64,000 bases of DNA. Origin: Caballeronia sp. GAFFF1. Lineage in GTDB: Bacteria > Pseudomonadota > Gammaproteobacteria > Burkholderiales > Burkholderiaceae. The translations under genes and the position numbers were made by a program. The DNA lies in NCBI RefSeq assembly GCF_023630705.1, contig NZ_JALQEM010000034.1, positions 62,001 to 126,000 on the forward strand, read 5' to 3'. The notes below the pieces were generated by a model. It was not told where the DNA came from. It did not search any database and saw nothing but the letters and a program-made list of their open reading frames with translations. Shown here in pieces: positions 26,605 through 38,818 of the stretch. Numbering within the stretch: position 1 is the stretch's first letter; every line of letters begins with the position of its first letter.

Positions 26605-29066
26605 GCGCGCGCTCCGTCCAACTCACGCTGTCCGGCAATGCGTTGCAAGTCTTCGACGATCTGCTTCTGCGACATCACGCTCAGGTCGATGACTTCGCGC
26701 GCCTGCGCGACGTAGTATGCAAGCTGCTCGTCGCTGCGCGAGAGCGTCTTGTCGAGCGCCGTTTCGACGCGCTGCAGATGCGTGACGAGCGTCTCGTTCG
26801 CCGCGCCGAAAGACTCGACGGCCGCGCTCAACGCTTCCCCGAGACTCGCCACTTCGACGGCACTGCCGGTGACCTGCGCCGCCACCGCGCTGATCTTCGC
26901 GCCTTCGCTTTCGATCTTGTCGCTGAATCGCGTGCCTGCGCGCGCGAGCAGATCCGCCGACGTGGAGATGAGCGCATCGACGGCCGTGCGTTGTTCGGTA
27001 GACGCCAGATTCACCGCATCGAGCAGCGTGTGGAGCGTGGCGAGCAGGCGGCTGCGCTCCTCCAGCATGGCGGTGTCGCGCACCATCGAATCGGAGAGCA
27101 TCTGCCGCATTTCCGCGACCACTTCAGCCGCGGCCTTGGGCGCTTGCGAAGCAGCCTGCATGAGCTTTTCGATTTCAGCGATGAGACCGTTCGCATGCGA
27201 ACGCGACGCGTCCGACATCTCGCTCGCCGTACTCGCGAGCGTGTCGCAGATTGCCTGCTGACGGCGCTCGACGAACGTGCTCGTCTGCTGCCATTCGTTG
27301 CGCAAGGTTGCGGACACCGCGCCGAGGGCTTCGGTCCACGCGTTCAGGCGAGCATCGTTGTTCGATGCGAGCGCTGCGGCGAGTTTCGCATGGGCTTCAT
27401 CGACTGACTTCAGAAGCGATGCGGAGTGTGCCTCGAAGCGTTCGGTTGCCTCGTTCAGTGCGCCTCGATGCTGCGCGGCGAGTTGTTCGCCCGCCTGCTG
27501 TTGCGCGGCAAGCGCGCTGCGCCAGGCGTCCGACATGCCAGCCGATGTGTTTTCGAGCCGCGACGAGATTCCGTCGAGCAAGTCACTCGCGCGTGCCTCG
27601 AAACGGCTGGCGAAGCCATCGAGCGAAGCGCCTGTCTGCGTGGCGAGCGTCGCGCTCGTCTGCTCGTGCTTCACGACCGACTCATTCAATGCGGCGGCAA
27701 TCTTCTCGACGCAAGCATGCAATTCGGTCGCTACGCCGTTGATGTGCGTCGCCATGCCGGCGGCAAGATTCTGCGACCGCTCGTCCACAGCTTGCGCGAA
27801 ACGATCCAGCGAAGCACCCGTCTGCGTGACGAGCGCCGCGCTCGCCTCTTCATGTTTGAGAAGCGTTGCGTTGAGTCTGTCCGCTGTCTGCTCGACCGAG
27901 CTTTGCAGCGCGCCCGAGACGCTGCTCATGCGCGACGACACGTCTTCGACCAGCGTCGAAGACCGTTCTTCGAAGCCTTGCGCGAAGCGTTCCAGCGACG
28001 CATTCATCTTGTCGACAAGCGCCTCGTTCGACGCCTGATGCCCTTGCAGCGAGCGATCCCAGATGCCGGCGATCTTCTGCGCGGACGCCTCGAAGCCGCT
28101 CGACAAGCCATCGAGTTGTCGCCCGACAGCTTCTTCGATACTGCCGTGCAACGCCTTGGTTTCGCGTGCAATGCCGTCCATCGTCGCCTGCATCACGGGC
28201 TGCAATGCGGCGCTCGCTGCGCGCGCGCTGTCGGCCACGCTTTGCTTCAACGACAGTTCCACCGAGGTCGCGAGGCGCCGATACGCCGTTTCCGTGTTCG
28301 CATGAAACGCTGCCTGATTCGCCAACTGCCGCTCATTCGCGGCGACGCTTTGCTGTTCGATGGCGCTCATCATCGCGTGAAGACGATCGACGAGCTTCGG
28401 CATGATCTCGGTCTGACGCGCAAGCAATCGGAACGTCTGTTCGCGTTGATGCGTCTGCGTGAAAGGCCGCAACGTCGTCGCGGTCTTCATGTCGAGCAGT
28501 TGCGTGACGTGCAGGCGCTCGCGACGGCATAGCGTGGAAAGCAGCCCGAGCATCGCGGAGGTGGCGACGCCCGCTATCGACGTGCCGAATGCGAAGCCGA
28601 GGCCCGTCACCGGCGCGGCGAGCGATGCGCGAATGGCCGCGAGATCGGTCGAGCTTTCGAGCGCGGCGCCTGTGCCACGCAGCGTCGCGACCATGCCGAG
28701 CAGCGTGCCCAACATCCCGAGCAAGACGAGCAAGCCCGCGAGATACGGCGCGAGCGCGGGACCGGGCAACGCAGCGCGTTCGCCTTCGACGCGCGAACGC
28801 ACCGCATTGCGCAGACTCGCAGGCACGTGTTCGAGCCACGACGCGAGGCTCGACGGCGTCGCGGTCAATGCGCCGACTGCCGTGGCCAGTTCGCGCGTCG
28901 TTCGCTCATAGCGCTGCAACTCCGACGCGCCTACGAGATAGCACGCGCCGATTACGAGCGTGACGACGAGCGCGAGCGCATTCGAGCCGATATAACCAAT
29001 GGCTATACCGCAGACGGCCAGGAGGCCCACGAGAAAGACAGCGACATTCAGAAGATAACGGGGCAT
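26601..29066 (-). CDS. DUF802 protein with MotA/ExbB/ZorA-like channel and very long coiled tail
   Basis: An 821-residue protein. Four predicted membrane helices lie at about 6-26, 30-47, 107-128 and 152-178. The last two (PYLAGLLVLLGMLGTLLGMV and APVTGLGFAFGTSIAGVATS) carry the small-residue pattern of the MotA/TolQ/ExbB proton-channel domain. The remaining 640 residues are polar, Ala/Glu/Gln-rich and helical, with tandem 62-residue repeats from about residue 350. This architecture (5:2 motor channel plus long intracellular tail) is that of ZorA. The start at 29066 gives MPRYLLNVAVFLVGLLAV; an ATG at 29090 is also possible. Confidence 0.88.
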   Translation of the reverse strand: MPRYLLNVAVFLVGLLAVCGIAIGYIGSNALALVVTLVIGACYLVGASELQRYERTTRELATAVGALTATPSSLASWLEHVPASLRNAVRSRVEGERAALPGPALAPYLAGLLVLLGMLGTLLGMVATLRGTGAALESSTDLAAIRASLAAPVTGLGFAFGTSIAGVATSAMLGLLSTLCRRERLHVTQLLDMKTATTLRPFTQTHQREQTFRLLARQTEIMPKLVDRLHAMMSAIEQQSVAANERQLANQAAFHANTETAYRRLATSVELSLKQSVADSARAASAALQPVMQATMDGIARETKALHGSIEEAVGRQLDGLSSGFEASAQKIAGIWDRSLQGHQASNEALVDKMNASLERFAQGFEERSSTLVEDVSSRMSSVSGALQSSVEQTADRLNATLLKHEEASAALVTQTGASLDRFAQAVDERSQNLAAGMATHINGVATELHACVEKIAAALNESVVKHEQTSATLATQTGASLDGFASRFEARASDLLDGISSRLENTSAGMSDAWRSALAAQQQAGEQLAAQHRGALNEATERFEAHSASLLKSVDEAHAKLAAALASNNDARLNAWTEALGAVSATLRNEWQQTSTFVERRQQAICDTLASTASEMSDASRSHANGLIAEIEKLMQAASQAPKAAAEVVAEMRQMLSDSMVRDTAMLEERSRLLATLHTLLDAVNLASTEQRTAVDALISTSADLLARAGTRFSDKIESEGAKISAVAAQVTGSAVEVASLGEALSAAVESFGAANETLVTHLQRVETALDKTLSRSDEQLAYYVAQAREVIDLSVMSQKQIVEDLQRIAGQRELDGARA
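27462..28019 (-). repeat. Tandem 62-residue repeats in the DUF802 tail
   Basis: Three consecutive 186-bp units start on the minus strand at 28019, 27833 and 27647. They encode LVDKMNASLERFAQGFEERS, LVTQTGASLDRFAQAVDERS and LATQTGASLDGFASRFEARA at the same position of each unit. The first two units align without gaps over all 62 residues; the third drifts in its second half. Confidence 0.85.
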
Positions 29067-29071
29067 AGCGT

Positions 29072-29773
29072 TCAGTGAGCGGTTTGACATGCCGCGAGCA
29101 AACCATCGACCGGTTGGAAACGTACTTGAAGTTCGGCGCGCAGGACGCTTTGCATGTCCTGTTCGAAGACGCCGAGCCATGCCGATGCGTCGTCGGAAAA
29201 CGCCTGATGCGCGCTGCGCATGCGCTGGAAATGCTTGCCGAGGAGCGCCGGCACTTGCGCCAGCAGCGCGCGTTCGCGCGCGGCGAGCGCCTGTTCCATC
29301 ACGGCATCGACGACGGCAAGACGCGCCATGCGCGTCGACTTTGCCGCGAGCGTCGCGCGCACGCGGGCGCGCAGCGCGCCGATCTCGGCTTCCATCGCCT
29401 GTTGCAGCGACAGATACCGTTGTCGGTAGACGGCGTACTCAACGGCCAGGTCAGGAGGCGGCGCCTGCACCGGCGCGCGTCGCCGGTGAGCGCCCGGAGC
29501 GTTACCTTTGTCGCCTACGATGGCGCTCGTTAGCGACGCACGCACGCGCGCGCAGGCCGCTTCTTCCACATCCGATGCCGGTCGCGCCCCCGACGCGGCC
29601 GGCGGATCGCCGCCGAGCGCGGTGGACAGGGCGATGGCGTCGGTCCAGCCGAGCCACTGGCTCAGACGGTCCGACAGCGAGGAACCGGGTGCGTGAACAT
29701 CGAGGTCGGCGAAACGCGCGAGCAGGCGCACGAGCGCCGGCCCGCTGATCGCCGTGCGCGTGGGGGCTTGCAC
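29072..29773 (-). CDS. DUF3348 protein, first gene of the motor-like operon
   Basis: A 233-residue soluble protein recognised as DUF3348 from its opening (GPALVRLLARFADLDVHAPG) and its helical C-terminal half. The track from 29773 starts with GTG; no good ATG exists. Its end lies 5 bp before the ATG of the DUF802 gene (or overlaps the earlier ATG at 29090). Function unknown. A Gln/Arg/Ala-rich helical region (about 115-200) would suit binding to the coiled tail of its neighbour, which is inference. Confidence 0.82.
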   Translation of the reverse strand: MQAPTRTAISGPALVRLLARFADLDVHAPGSSLSDRLSQWLGWTDAIALSTALGGDPPAASGARPASDVEEAACARVRASLTSAIVGDKGNAPGAHRRRAPVQAPPPDLAVEYAVYRQRYLSLQQAMEAEIGALRARVRATLAAKSTRMARLAVVDAVMEQALAARERALLAQVPALLGKHFQRMRSAHQAFSDDASAWLGVFEQDMQSVLRAELQVRFQPVDGLLAACQTAH

Positions 29774-29876
29774 GATAACACCGCAGGCAAAAACCCGTTA
29801 GTTTACACGGTGACGGGCGTCTGCCTAGTTTCGAGGCGTTTTTGTCATTCTTTGCGGCTTCTCGACGCCCGTTGCC

Positions 29877-30875
29877 TTAGACCGCGCGCTTGCTGCGCCT
29901 GAACTGGTCGAACAGCACGGCGAGCAACAGAATGCCGCCGCGGATGAGGTATTGATAGAACGTCGGGACGTTGAGCAGGCTCATCGCGTCCTGCACCGCG
30001 CCCATGATGAGCACGCCGACGAGCACGCCCGAGATCGTCGCCACGCCGCCCGTCAGCGACACGCCGCCCAGCACGCACGCGGAGATCACGCCGAGTTCGA
30101 GCCCGACCGATGTCTTCGGGTCGCCGAGACTCATGCGCGATGCGAGCATGACGCCTGCGAAGCCGGTCACGAGCCCTTGCAGCACGAACACGGTGATCTT
30201 GATGCGCGTGACCGGCAGGCCCGCGAGCACGGCCGCCTCGCTGTTGCCGCCGACGGCCAGCACGTTCTTGCCGAACACCGTCTTCTTCAGCAGGAAGCCG
30301 AATACGACGAAGCCGATGATGTTGCTCCAGATCGGATACGAGATGCCGAGGAACGAACCGCCGCCGAGCTCGAAGAACCGCTCTTCGGAAATCATCACGG
30401 CGTCGCCGTTGGACGTGAGGAACGCGAGACCGCGCACCGCTTCCATCATCGCGAGCGTTGCGATCAGCGAATTGATCTTGAAGCGCGCGATCAGCACGCC
30501 GTTCACCAGTCCGACCGCGCCGCCCGCAAGAATGCCCGCCGTGACGCCGAGCATGACGCTATGCGTCGCGGTGATGACGGTCGATGCCATGACGCCCGCG
30601 AACGCGACGATGGAGGCCACCGAGAGATCGACTTCGCCGAGCGCGAGCACGAACATCATCGTGACCGCGATGGAGCCGATCAACGTCACGGAGAGCAGCA
30701 GCCCCTGTATATTGCGGGGCGTGAGAAAGCCCGGCACCGTGACGGAGAGCACCGCGAACAGCACCAGGAACACCACGACGATGCCCGACTTGTTGATGAG
30801 GTCCCACATGCGCGCCTGCGAGGGCGCAATGGGCGCTTGAGCATCGCTCGTGGAGGAAGTGCCTGGAGTTTGCAT
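29877..30875 (-). CDS. araH: L-arabinose ABC transporter permease
   Basis: A 332-residue carbohydrate (RbsC/AraH-type) permease with about ten membrane helices. The conserved EAA-like cytoplasmic loop region (VGGNSEAAVLAGLPVTRIKI) and GGVSLTGGVATISGVLVG are present. It is the last gene of the arabinose operon, 52 bp after the ATPase gene. Membrane partner of AraG and AraF. The assignment to arabinose comes from the binding protein and the dehydrogenase in the same operon. Confidence 0.92.
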   Translation of the reverse strand: MQTPGTSSTSDAQAPIAPSQARMWDLINKSGIVVVFLVLFAVLSVTVPGFLTPRNIQGLLLSVTLIGSIAVTMMFVLALGEVDLSVASIVAFAGVMASTVITATHSVMLGVTAGILAGGAVGLVNGVLIARFKINSLIATLAMMEAVRGLAFLTSNGDAVMISEERFFELGGGSFLGISYPIWSNIIGFVVFGFLLKKTVFGKNVLAVGGNSEAAVLAGLPVTRIKITVFVLQGLVTGFAGVMLASRMSLGDPKTSVGLELGVISACVLGGVSLTGGVATISGVLVGVLIMGAVQDAMSLLNVPTFYQYLIRGGILLLAVLFDQFRRSKRAV

Positions 30876-30927
30876 GGCTTGGCTCTAATTTGTTTCGTCT
30901 TTCCGGGGCCGCCGCTGGGGTCAGCAG

Positions 30928-32463
30928 TCAGCGGGGCAATGCGAGCTTGATCAGTTCGTCCGGCGTCGCGTGCGACTTCGGCAGCGCGCCGGCAATGCGC
31001 CCTTCTTTCATCACGATGATGCGATCCGACACGCCGATCACTTCGGCCAGATCGCTCGATACGAGAATCACCGTGCGTCCCGCTTCGGCGAGCTCATACA
31101 AAAGGTTGTAGATCTCGGCACGCGCGCCGACATCGATGCCGCGCGTGGGTTCGTCCATCAGGAACACGTCGATGCGTTCCGCGAGCCAGCGCGAGAGAAT
31201 CACCTTCTGCTGATTACCGCCCGACAGCGTGCCGATAGCGGTTTCGCCGCTGCGCGTCTTGATTGCGAGCTTCGCGATGTATTCCTGCGCGAGCGCGCGC
31301 CCCCGGCGCGCATCCAGCAGAAAACGCGCGGGGCTGAAATGACGGCGCGCGCTGATGTTCAGGTTATCCGCGACGGACGCAATCGCAACGATGCCTTCCT
31401 GTTTGCGGTCTTCGGGGCACAGCGCGATGCCCGCGCGCACGGCATCGCGCGGACTCGAAAACGCTACGCGCTTGCCCTTTAGTTCGACATGGCCTTCGCT
31501 GGCTTTCGTCGCGCCGTAAAGCAGTTTCATCAGCTCGGAACGCCCCGCGCCCACGAGACCGAAGAAGCCGAGAATCTCGCCGCGCCGCGCGCTGAACGAC
31601 ACGGGCTCCGAGAGGCCTGGCCCGAGCAGCCCCTTTGCCTCGATCATCACGTCGCCGGCTTCGCGCGAGCGATAGCCATAGACGTCCGCGATCGAGCGGC
31701 CGACCATGCATGCGATCAGCCGGTCGCGCGAGAGGCCCGCGACGGAATCGAAGGTCTCGATGCGGCGGCCATCGCGGAACACGGTCACGCGGTCGCACAG
31801 TTCATACACTTCGTCCATGCGATGCGTGACATAGATGATCGCGCGGCCATCGGCGCGCAGTGCGTCGATGATGCGGAACAGTTGCTTCGTCTCGCGCGCG
31901 GAGAGCGAGCTCGTCGGCTCATCGAACGCGATCACGCGCGCGTCGCGCATCAACGCCTTGCCGATCTCGATCATCTGCCGCTGGCCGATGGAGAGGTTCT
32001 TCACCGGCGTGCGCGGATCGATCCGCTCGCCGAGACGCTCCAGTTCCGTCATCGCGCGCTTGACGAGCGCGCGTTCGTCGAGCACGCCCGCGCGATTCGG
32101 CAATTGCCCGAGCATCAGGTTCTCGGCCACCGTCAGTTCCGGCACGAGGTGCAGTTCCTGATAGATGATCGCGATGCCCGCGGCGATCGCCTCGCGCGTC
32201 GTCGTAAAGCGGTGTTCGGCGCCGTTGAGCTTCAGCGTTCCCGCTTGCGGCTTGTTGACGCCCGAAAGCACCTTGAGCAAGGTGGATTTGCCCGCGCCGT
32301 TCTCGCCCATCAAGCCGTGTACTTCGCCCCCGCGCACCGACAGCGACACGCCGTCGAGCGCGCGCACGCCCGGGAAGCTCACGGTGATGCCGTCGAGTTC
32401 CAGGTATGCGCCGCGCTCGCCGTGCGCCGGGGCGAGGGTCACGTCGTCCGTCGTCGTATCCAT
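30928..32463 (-). CDS. araG: L-arabinose ABC transporter ATP-binding protein
   Basis: A 511-residue double-ABC ATPase. The first cassette has Walker [10 protein letters not shown] and signature LSIGQRQM; the second has the degenerate GLVGAGRSE loop and signature LSGGNQQK. This asymmetric arrangement is normal for sugar importers of the RbsA/AraG/XylG type. It is 6 bp downstream of araF. It would power uptake through AraH. Confidence 0.95.
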   Translation of the reverse strand: MDTTTDDVTLAPAHGERGAYLELDGITVSFPGVRALDGVSLSVRGGEVHGLMGENGAGKSTLLKVLSGVNKPQAGTLKLNGAEHRFTTTREAIAAGIAIIYQELHLVPELTVAENLMLGQLPNRAGVLDERALVKRAMTELERLGERIDPRTPVKNLSIGQRQMIEIGKALMRDARVIAFDEPTSSLSARETKQLFRIIDALRADGRAIIYVTHRMDEVYELCDRVTVFRDGRRIETFDSVAGLSRDRLIACMVGRSIADVYGYRSREAGDVMIEAKGLLGPGLSEPVSFSARRGEILGFFGLVGAGRSELMKLLYGATKASEGHVELKGKRVAFSSPRDAVRAGIALCPEDRKQEGIVAIASVADNLNISARRHFSPARFLLDARRGRALAQEYIAKLAIKTRSGETAIGTLSGGNQQKVILSRWLAERIDVFLMDEPTRGIDVGARAEIYNLLYELAEAGRTVILVSSDLAEVIGVSDRIIVMKEGRIAGALPKSHATPDELIKLALPR

Positions 32464-32469
32464 GCGTGC

Positions 32470-33474
32470 TTAGATACCGAGTTCGGTACGCACGGACTTC
32501 CAGTTCTCGCGCGTCATCAGCTTGCCCGTGGTTTGCGTATCGGCGGGCGGCTGCTTGCCGCTGCGAATCCAGTCGACGAGATTCTGCGCGCTTTGCTTGC
32601 CGTGGTTGGTGGAGCTCACAGCGATAGTGCCGAAGAAGCCGGTTTGTTCCTTCTTCTGGAACTCGGCGAACGCTTCGCCCGCGCCGTTGATGCCCACGCC
32701 GATCACATCCGCCGAAGGAATGTGCAGCTGCTCCGTTGCGCGCACGCCGCCCAGCACCGACTCTTCGTTCAGCGCGAAGATCACCCACTTCTTGATGTTC
32801 GGATGTTGCGCGAGCACCGGCGACGCCGCGTTGAAGCCGCCTTCATCGTCCGTGGTCTTCTGCGGGGCGTCGAAGATGTTTTCCTTCTTGAAGCCGTTCG
32901 CAACAAGCGACTGCGTGGCGCCATCCGTGCGCAGCTTCGCGGTCGGCAGTTCGTAGTCCGTAATACGCAGCGCTCCGACTTCTTCCGGCTTCCAGCCGCG
33001 GCGCTTCATTTCGCCGGCAATGGCGTCACCGACCTGATTGCCGATCTTGAACGCCGACATGCCGAGGTGCGGCACGTTGGACAACGGCTTGCCCGACGAA
33101 TCGACGAGCTGGTCATCGACCGAAACGAACTTCATGTTGTAGCGCTTCGCGCGCGCGGCGATGGCCGGTCCCAGGCGCACGTCCGGCGCGCAGATCACGA
33201 AGCCCTGCGCGCCTTGCGCGCCGAGGTTGTCGATGGCGGCGAGCACTTTTTCCCCATCCGGCGTGCCGATGTTCACTGACGTGAAGTTCTCTTTCTGTCC
33301 GAGCGCGGCCGATGCCTTCTGCTCGTTGATGAACCATGCCTGCTCCGGCATCTTCACGAGGAAGCCGATCTTGAGCGGCTCGTCGGCTTGCGCCGCGCCG
33401 TGAAGCGCGAACGGCGCGACGCACATCGCGGCCATGATGGCGCGCAGAGTCAGGCGGCGAAATTGTTGGTTCAT
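32470..33474 (-). CDS. araF: L-arabinose-binding periplasmic protein
   Basis: A 334-residue substrate-binding protein with a signal peptide of about 30 residues (cleavage near AQADEP). The mature start (LKIGFLVKMPEQAWF), the GAQGFVICAPD segment, the SVDDQLVD segment and NEESVLGGVRATEQ closely follow E. coli AraF, so arabinose is a confident ligand; D-galactose binding is common in the family. It is the third gene of the operon after the dehydratase and dehydrogenase genes. Confidence 0.94.
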   Translation of the reverse strand: MNQQFRRLTLRAIMAAMCVAPFALHGAAQADEPLKIGFLVKMPEQAWFINEQKASAALGQKENFTSVNIGTPDGEKVLAAIDNLGAQGAQGFVICAPDVRLGPAIAARAKRYNMKFVSVDDQLVDSSGKPLSNVPHLGMSAFKIGNQVGDAIAGEMKRRGWKPEEVGALRITDYELPTAKLRTDGATQSLVANGFKKENIFDAPQKTTDDEGGFNAASPVLAQHPNIKKWVIFALNEESVLGGVRATEQLHIPSADVIGVGINGAGEAFAEFQKKEQTGFFGTIAVSSTNHGKQSAQNLVDWIRSGKQPPADTQTTGKLMTRENWKSVRTELGI

Positions 33475-33519
33475 GACGTGTCTCCTTGGTATGGCTTTTG
33501 TTGGTGAATGTCGTTTGAT

Positions 33520-36206
<2,687 letters not shown>

Positions 36207-36325
36207 GTGTTTCGTCCTGGTTCATAACGCGATTGCCGCGAAGTCTATGAGGGCGCGTGATAATCTACTAATGAATTGTTCGACGCCACCGATACCCGAA
36301 ACGGCATTCGTAGAAACCCCTAAAA

Positions 36326-37282
36326 ATGTTGCTGAATTCGACCCCCTGGTACATCCGGAGCCGGCTCAAGACGCGGCAGTTGATGCTCGTCGTCGCGCTC
36401 GTGGAGGAAGGCAACATTCATCGCGCGGCGGCCGTGCTCCATATGACGCAACCGGCCGCGTCGAAGCTCTTGCGCGAACTGGAAGAAACGCTCGGCGTGA
36501 CGCTTTTCGAGCGCGAACCGCGCGGCATGCGCGCCACGCTTTACGGCGAGGCCATCGTGCGTCATGCGCGCGCGGTGCTGGGCAGCCTCGATCAGGCGCA
36601 GGAAGAACTCGTCGCGCTGAAGACGGGCCGGCTCGGGCATGTGGCGATCGGCGCGATCACGTCGCCGGGCGTGCGGCTCTTGCCCGCCGCTGTCGCTTCG
36701 GTCAAGCGGCAGCACGCGGATATCCGCATCTCCGTCGAGATCGACACCAGCAACGTGCTGCTCGAGCGCCTCGCGCAGGACAAGCTGGATATCGTCATCG
36801 GAAGGCTTTCAGTCGAACACGACAAGCTGCGGCTTCGTTACGAACCGCTGACGGGCGAACCGGTGCGCGCGCTGGTGCGTGCCGGTCATCGGTTGCTGAA
36901 TGCGCCGGCGTTGACGCTCGCCGACGTGCAGCCGTGCGAATGGCTCGTGCCGCCGGCGGGCAGCGTATTGCGGCATCGCTTCGAATTGATGTTCCAGCGC
37001 GCGAGTCTGCCGCCGCCGTCGAACGTGGTCGAGACCGCAGCGATTCTTTTCATCACGCGCCTGCTGGAACAAAGCGACATGATCGCGGTGCTCGCAGAAG
37101 ACGTGGCGCTTTACTATGCGCAGCACGGCATGGCCGCGGTGCTCCCCTTGCCGATGGAATGCCAGATGGACGACTTCGGCATCGTCACGCGCGCCGACCG
37201 TCTCTTTGCGCCCGCCACGAGCGTGATGGTCGATGCCTTGCGCGCCACTGCCGCCGAAGTGTACGAGAGCGCATCGCGCTAG
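36326..37282 (+). CDS. LysR-family regulator of the arabinose operon (GbpR-like)
   Basis: A 318-residue LysR protein divergent from the arabinose catabolic operon. The N-terminus (STPWYIRSRLKTRQLMLVVA) resembles GbpR, the regulator of galactose/arabinose-binding protein genes in Agrobacterium and Azospirillum. Helix-turn-helix lies at about residues 20-75, effector domain at 100-300. The ribosome site before 36326 is weak. Its 3' end overlaps the convergent beta-lactamase gene by 4 bp. Control of araFGH and the dehydrogenase/dehydratase genes is inferred from position and resemblance. Confidence 0.9.
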   Translation: MLLNSTPWYIRSRLKTRQLMLVVALVEEGNIHRAAAVLHMTQPAASKLLRELEETLGVTLFEREPRGMRATLYGEAIVRHARAVLGSLDQAQEELVALKTGRLGHVAIGAITSPGVRLLPAAVASVKRQHADIRISVEIDTSNVLLERLAQDKLDIVIGRLSVEHDKLRLRYEPLTGEPVRALVRAGHRLLNAPALTLADVQPCEWLVPPAGSVLRHRFELMFQRASLPPPSNVVETAAILFITRLLEQSDMIAVLAEDVALYYAQHGMAAVLPLPMECQMDDFGIVTRADRLFAPATSVMVDALRATAAEVYESASR

Positions 37283-38457
37283 GGTTTCGTCGTTCCGTCT
37301 GCCAGCGCTGTCACGATCGCATAGGCGGCCCGCACGCGGTCCGCGTTCGGTATGTTCTTGTTGGCGAGCATCACGATGCCCACATGCTTCGCCGGAACGA
37401 ACGCGACGTACGCGCCGAAGCCGTTGGTCGAGCCGGTCTTGTTGATCCAGACGTCGCCGCGCGGCGCTTGCGGCGGATCGATGCGCTCAGCGGCGTGGCC
37501 ATCCACGATCATCGAGGGGCTGTTGCCATCGAGCAAGGCGGTCAGCGGCGCCGGGTACGGATACTGTTCCCAGATGAGGTCTTGCGTCATCGGCCCCGAC
37601 CGGAAATACGCGGTATGCGTGGCCGTGATCGCGCGCTGCAGCGTTATATCCACATGCGCGGCGTCATTCATGTTGGCTTGCAGAAAGCGCGTCATATCCC
37701 GCGCCGTCGATCGCACGCCATACGCTTCGGATGAAAGCACGCCCGGATTCATGCGGACGGGCTTGCCGTCCTTGGCATAACCTTCGGCATAGTCGCCCAT
37801 GCGAGCGGGTGGCACCTGCATATAACTATTGCTCATGCCCAGCTTCGCGAAGACGCGCTGCTCGATGAGCGAGTCGAAATCCTGCCCCGTGCTTCTTGCC
37901 GTGATGAGACCGAGCGTGCCGATGCCCGGATTCGCATATGTCCTGTAAGTGCCCGGCGCATAGCGCGGTTTCCAGCTCTTGAAGTACCGCATGAGTTGCG
38001 CGTTGTCGTGAACTTCGTCGGGCACTTGCAAGGGCAAGCCGCCCGGCGTGTGCGTGCCGAGATTCAGCAGCGTGACGTCGTCGCCGAACGCGCTGCCGCG
38101 CAATTCGGGCAAGTACTTGCCGACCGGATCGCTCAGTGAGAGATGCCCGGTCTCCTGCGCATACGATGCGAGCGTCGCGGTGAACGTCTTGCTGATCGAG
38201 CCCAGTTCGAACAAGGTGTCGCGCGTAACGGGCGTGCCGCTTTCCTTCGAAGCCACGCCGTAATCGAAGACATAAGGCTCGCCTTCCACGACGACGCCTA
38301 TTGCCATGCCCGCGATGCCGTCGCGCGCCATCAAGGGCACGATGCTCTCATCGACAATGTGCTTGATGTCATCGCGGCCGAGGCTTGCCGGCTGACCGAA
38401 GACGGATAACGAGCACGCGGAAAGGAGAGCCGCTGCGAAAAGCGTTTTGAGGTTCAT
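37279..38457 (-). CDS. ampC: Class C (AmpC-type) beta-lactamase
   Basis: A 392-residue serine hydrolase with a signal peptide (MNLKTLFAAALLSACSLSVFG). All class C elements are in place: Ser87-x-x-Lys90 (SISK), Tyr174-Ala-Asn176 and the KTG box in WINKTGSTNGFGAYVAFVP. The length and the C-terminal IVMLANKNIP match chromosomal AmpC enzymes. YAN instead of YSN is common in the family. No ampR-like LysR gene is divergent from it (the neighbouring LysR belongs to the arabinose operon), so it is probably not inducible in the classical way. Confidence 0.93.
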   Translation of the reverse strand: MNLKTLFAAALLSACSLSVFGQPASLGRDDIKHIVDESIVPLMARDGIAGMAIGVVVEGEPYVFDYGVASKESGTPVTRDTLFELGSISKTFTATLASYAQETGHLSLSDPVGKYLPELRGSAFGDDVTLLNLGTHTPGGLPLQVPDEVHDNAQLMRYFKSWKPRYAPGTYRTYANPGIGTLGLITARSTGQDFDSLIEQRVFAKLGMSNSYMQVPPARMGDYAEGYAKDGKPVRMNPGVLSSEAYGVRSTARDMTRFLQANMNDAAHVDITLQRAITATHTAYFRSGPMTQDLIWEQYPYPAPLTALLDGNSPSMIVDGHAAERIDPPQAPRGDVWINKTGSTNGFGAYVAFVPAKHVGIVMLANKNIPNADRVRAAYAIVTALADGTTKP

Positions 38458-38818
38458 TATTTAAGTTGTTTGCCTGAATACGGGAGCAATACTGAATCGA
38501 TTGGCGGAGGCGGCGCGCGCACGCACGCCGTGGCGAGACTATCCGCCCTTTCTGCGTCCGCCACAATCGAGCGGAATTTGCCGCAGCGTCATCAATCTAC
38601 TGGCAGACGCGATACGTCGTCGCTTTCGTCTCAGCGCGCTGCGCGCCCCGAAAAACGGCTCGGAAAGCGCCTTTCCCCAGGTTGCAATCCTCTCACGACT
38701 CGATACGCGCTGAATCCGCGCCGCTTGAGCGATCCATTCATGGCCGTGTCCGCAGCAAGCGACGAAACATAAATTGATAGCACGCTAACGAATAAAACAA
38801 TCGCTATAATCCCGGCCC
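38458..38818. other. 361-bp intergenic region, divergent promoters
   Basis: Between the beta-lactamase and MarR genes. Apart from the perfect TATAAT at 38805-38810, I see nothing definite. An open frame on the plus strand (38470-38772) lacks a ribosome site and has a Ser/Arg/Ala composition unlike the local genes, so I do not call it. Local AT-richness rises sharply over 38770-38812, as expected for a promoter with regulator sites. Confidence 0.5.
38805..38810 (+). promoter_or_regulatory. TATAAT -10 element placing the MarR transcript start at its ATG
   Basis: A consensus TATAAT ends 8 nt before the MarR ATG (38819). No ribosome site separates them. A good -35 at 17 bp is not seen; TTGATA at 38774-38779 is 25 bp away. 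The geometry predicts transcription starting at or 1-2 nt before the ATG. Confidence 0.6.

Noticed and set aside
25383-29773. Calling the motor operon a complete Zorya defence system
   Set aside because: The ZorC/D, ZorE or ZorF/G effectors are not present; only the ZorA/ZorB-like architecture is shared.
29815-29873. ACGGGCGTC and GACGCCCGT inverted repeat downstream of araH
   Set aside because: The arms are about 41 nt apart with no uridine tract, so it is a poor terminator and may be chance.
31489-33279. Long plus-strand open frame opposite the arabinose transporter genes
   Set aside because: It is antisense to araG and araF, has an Arg/His/Ala/Gln-rich composition typical of reverse frames in GC-rich DNA, and no ribosome site.
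38470-38772. 100-codon open frame in the beta-lactamase-MarR gap
   Set aside because: No ribosome site and low-complexity Ser/Arg/Ala product; treated as intergenic.
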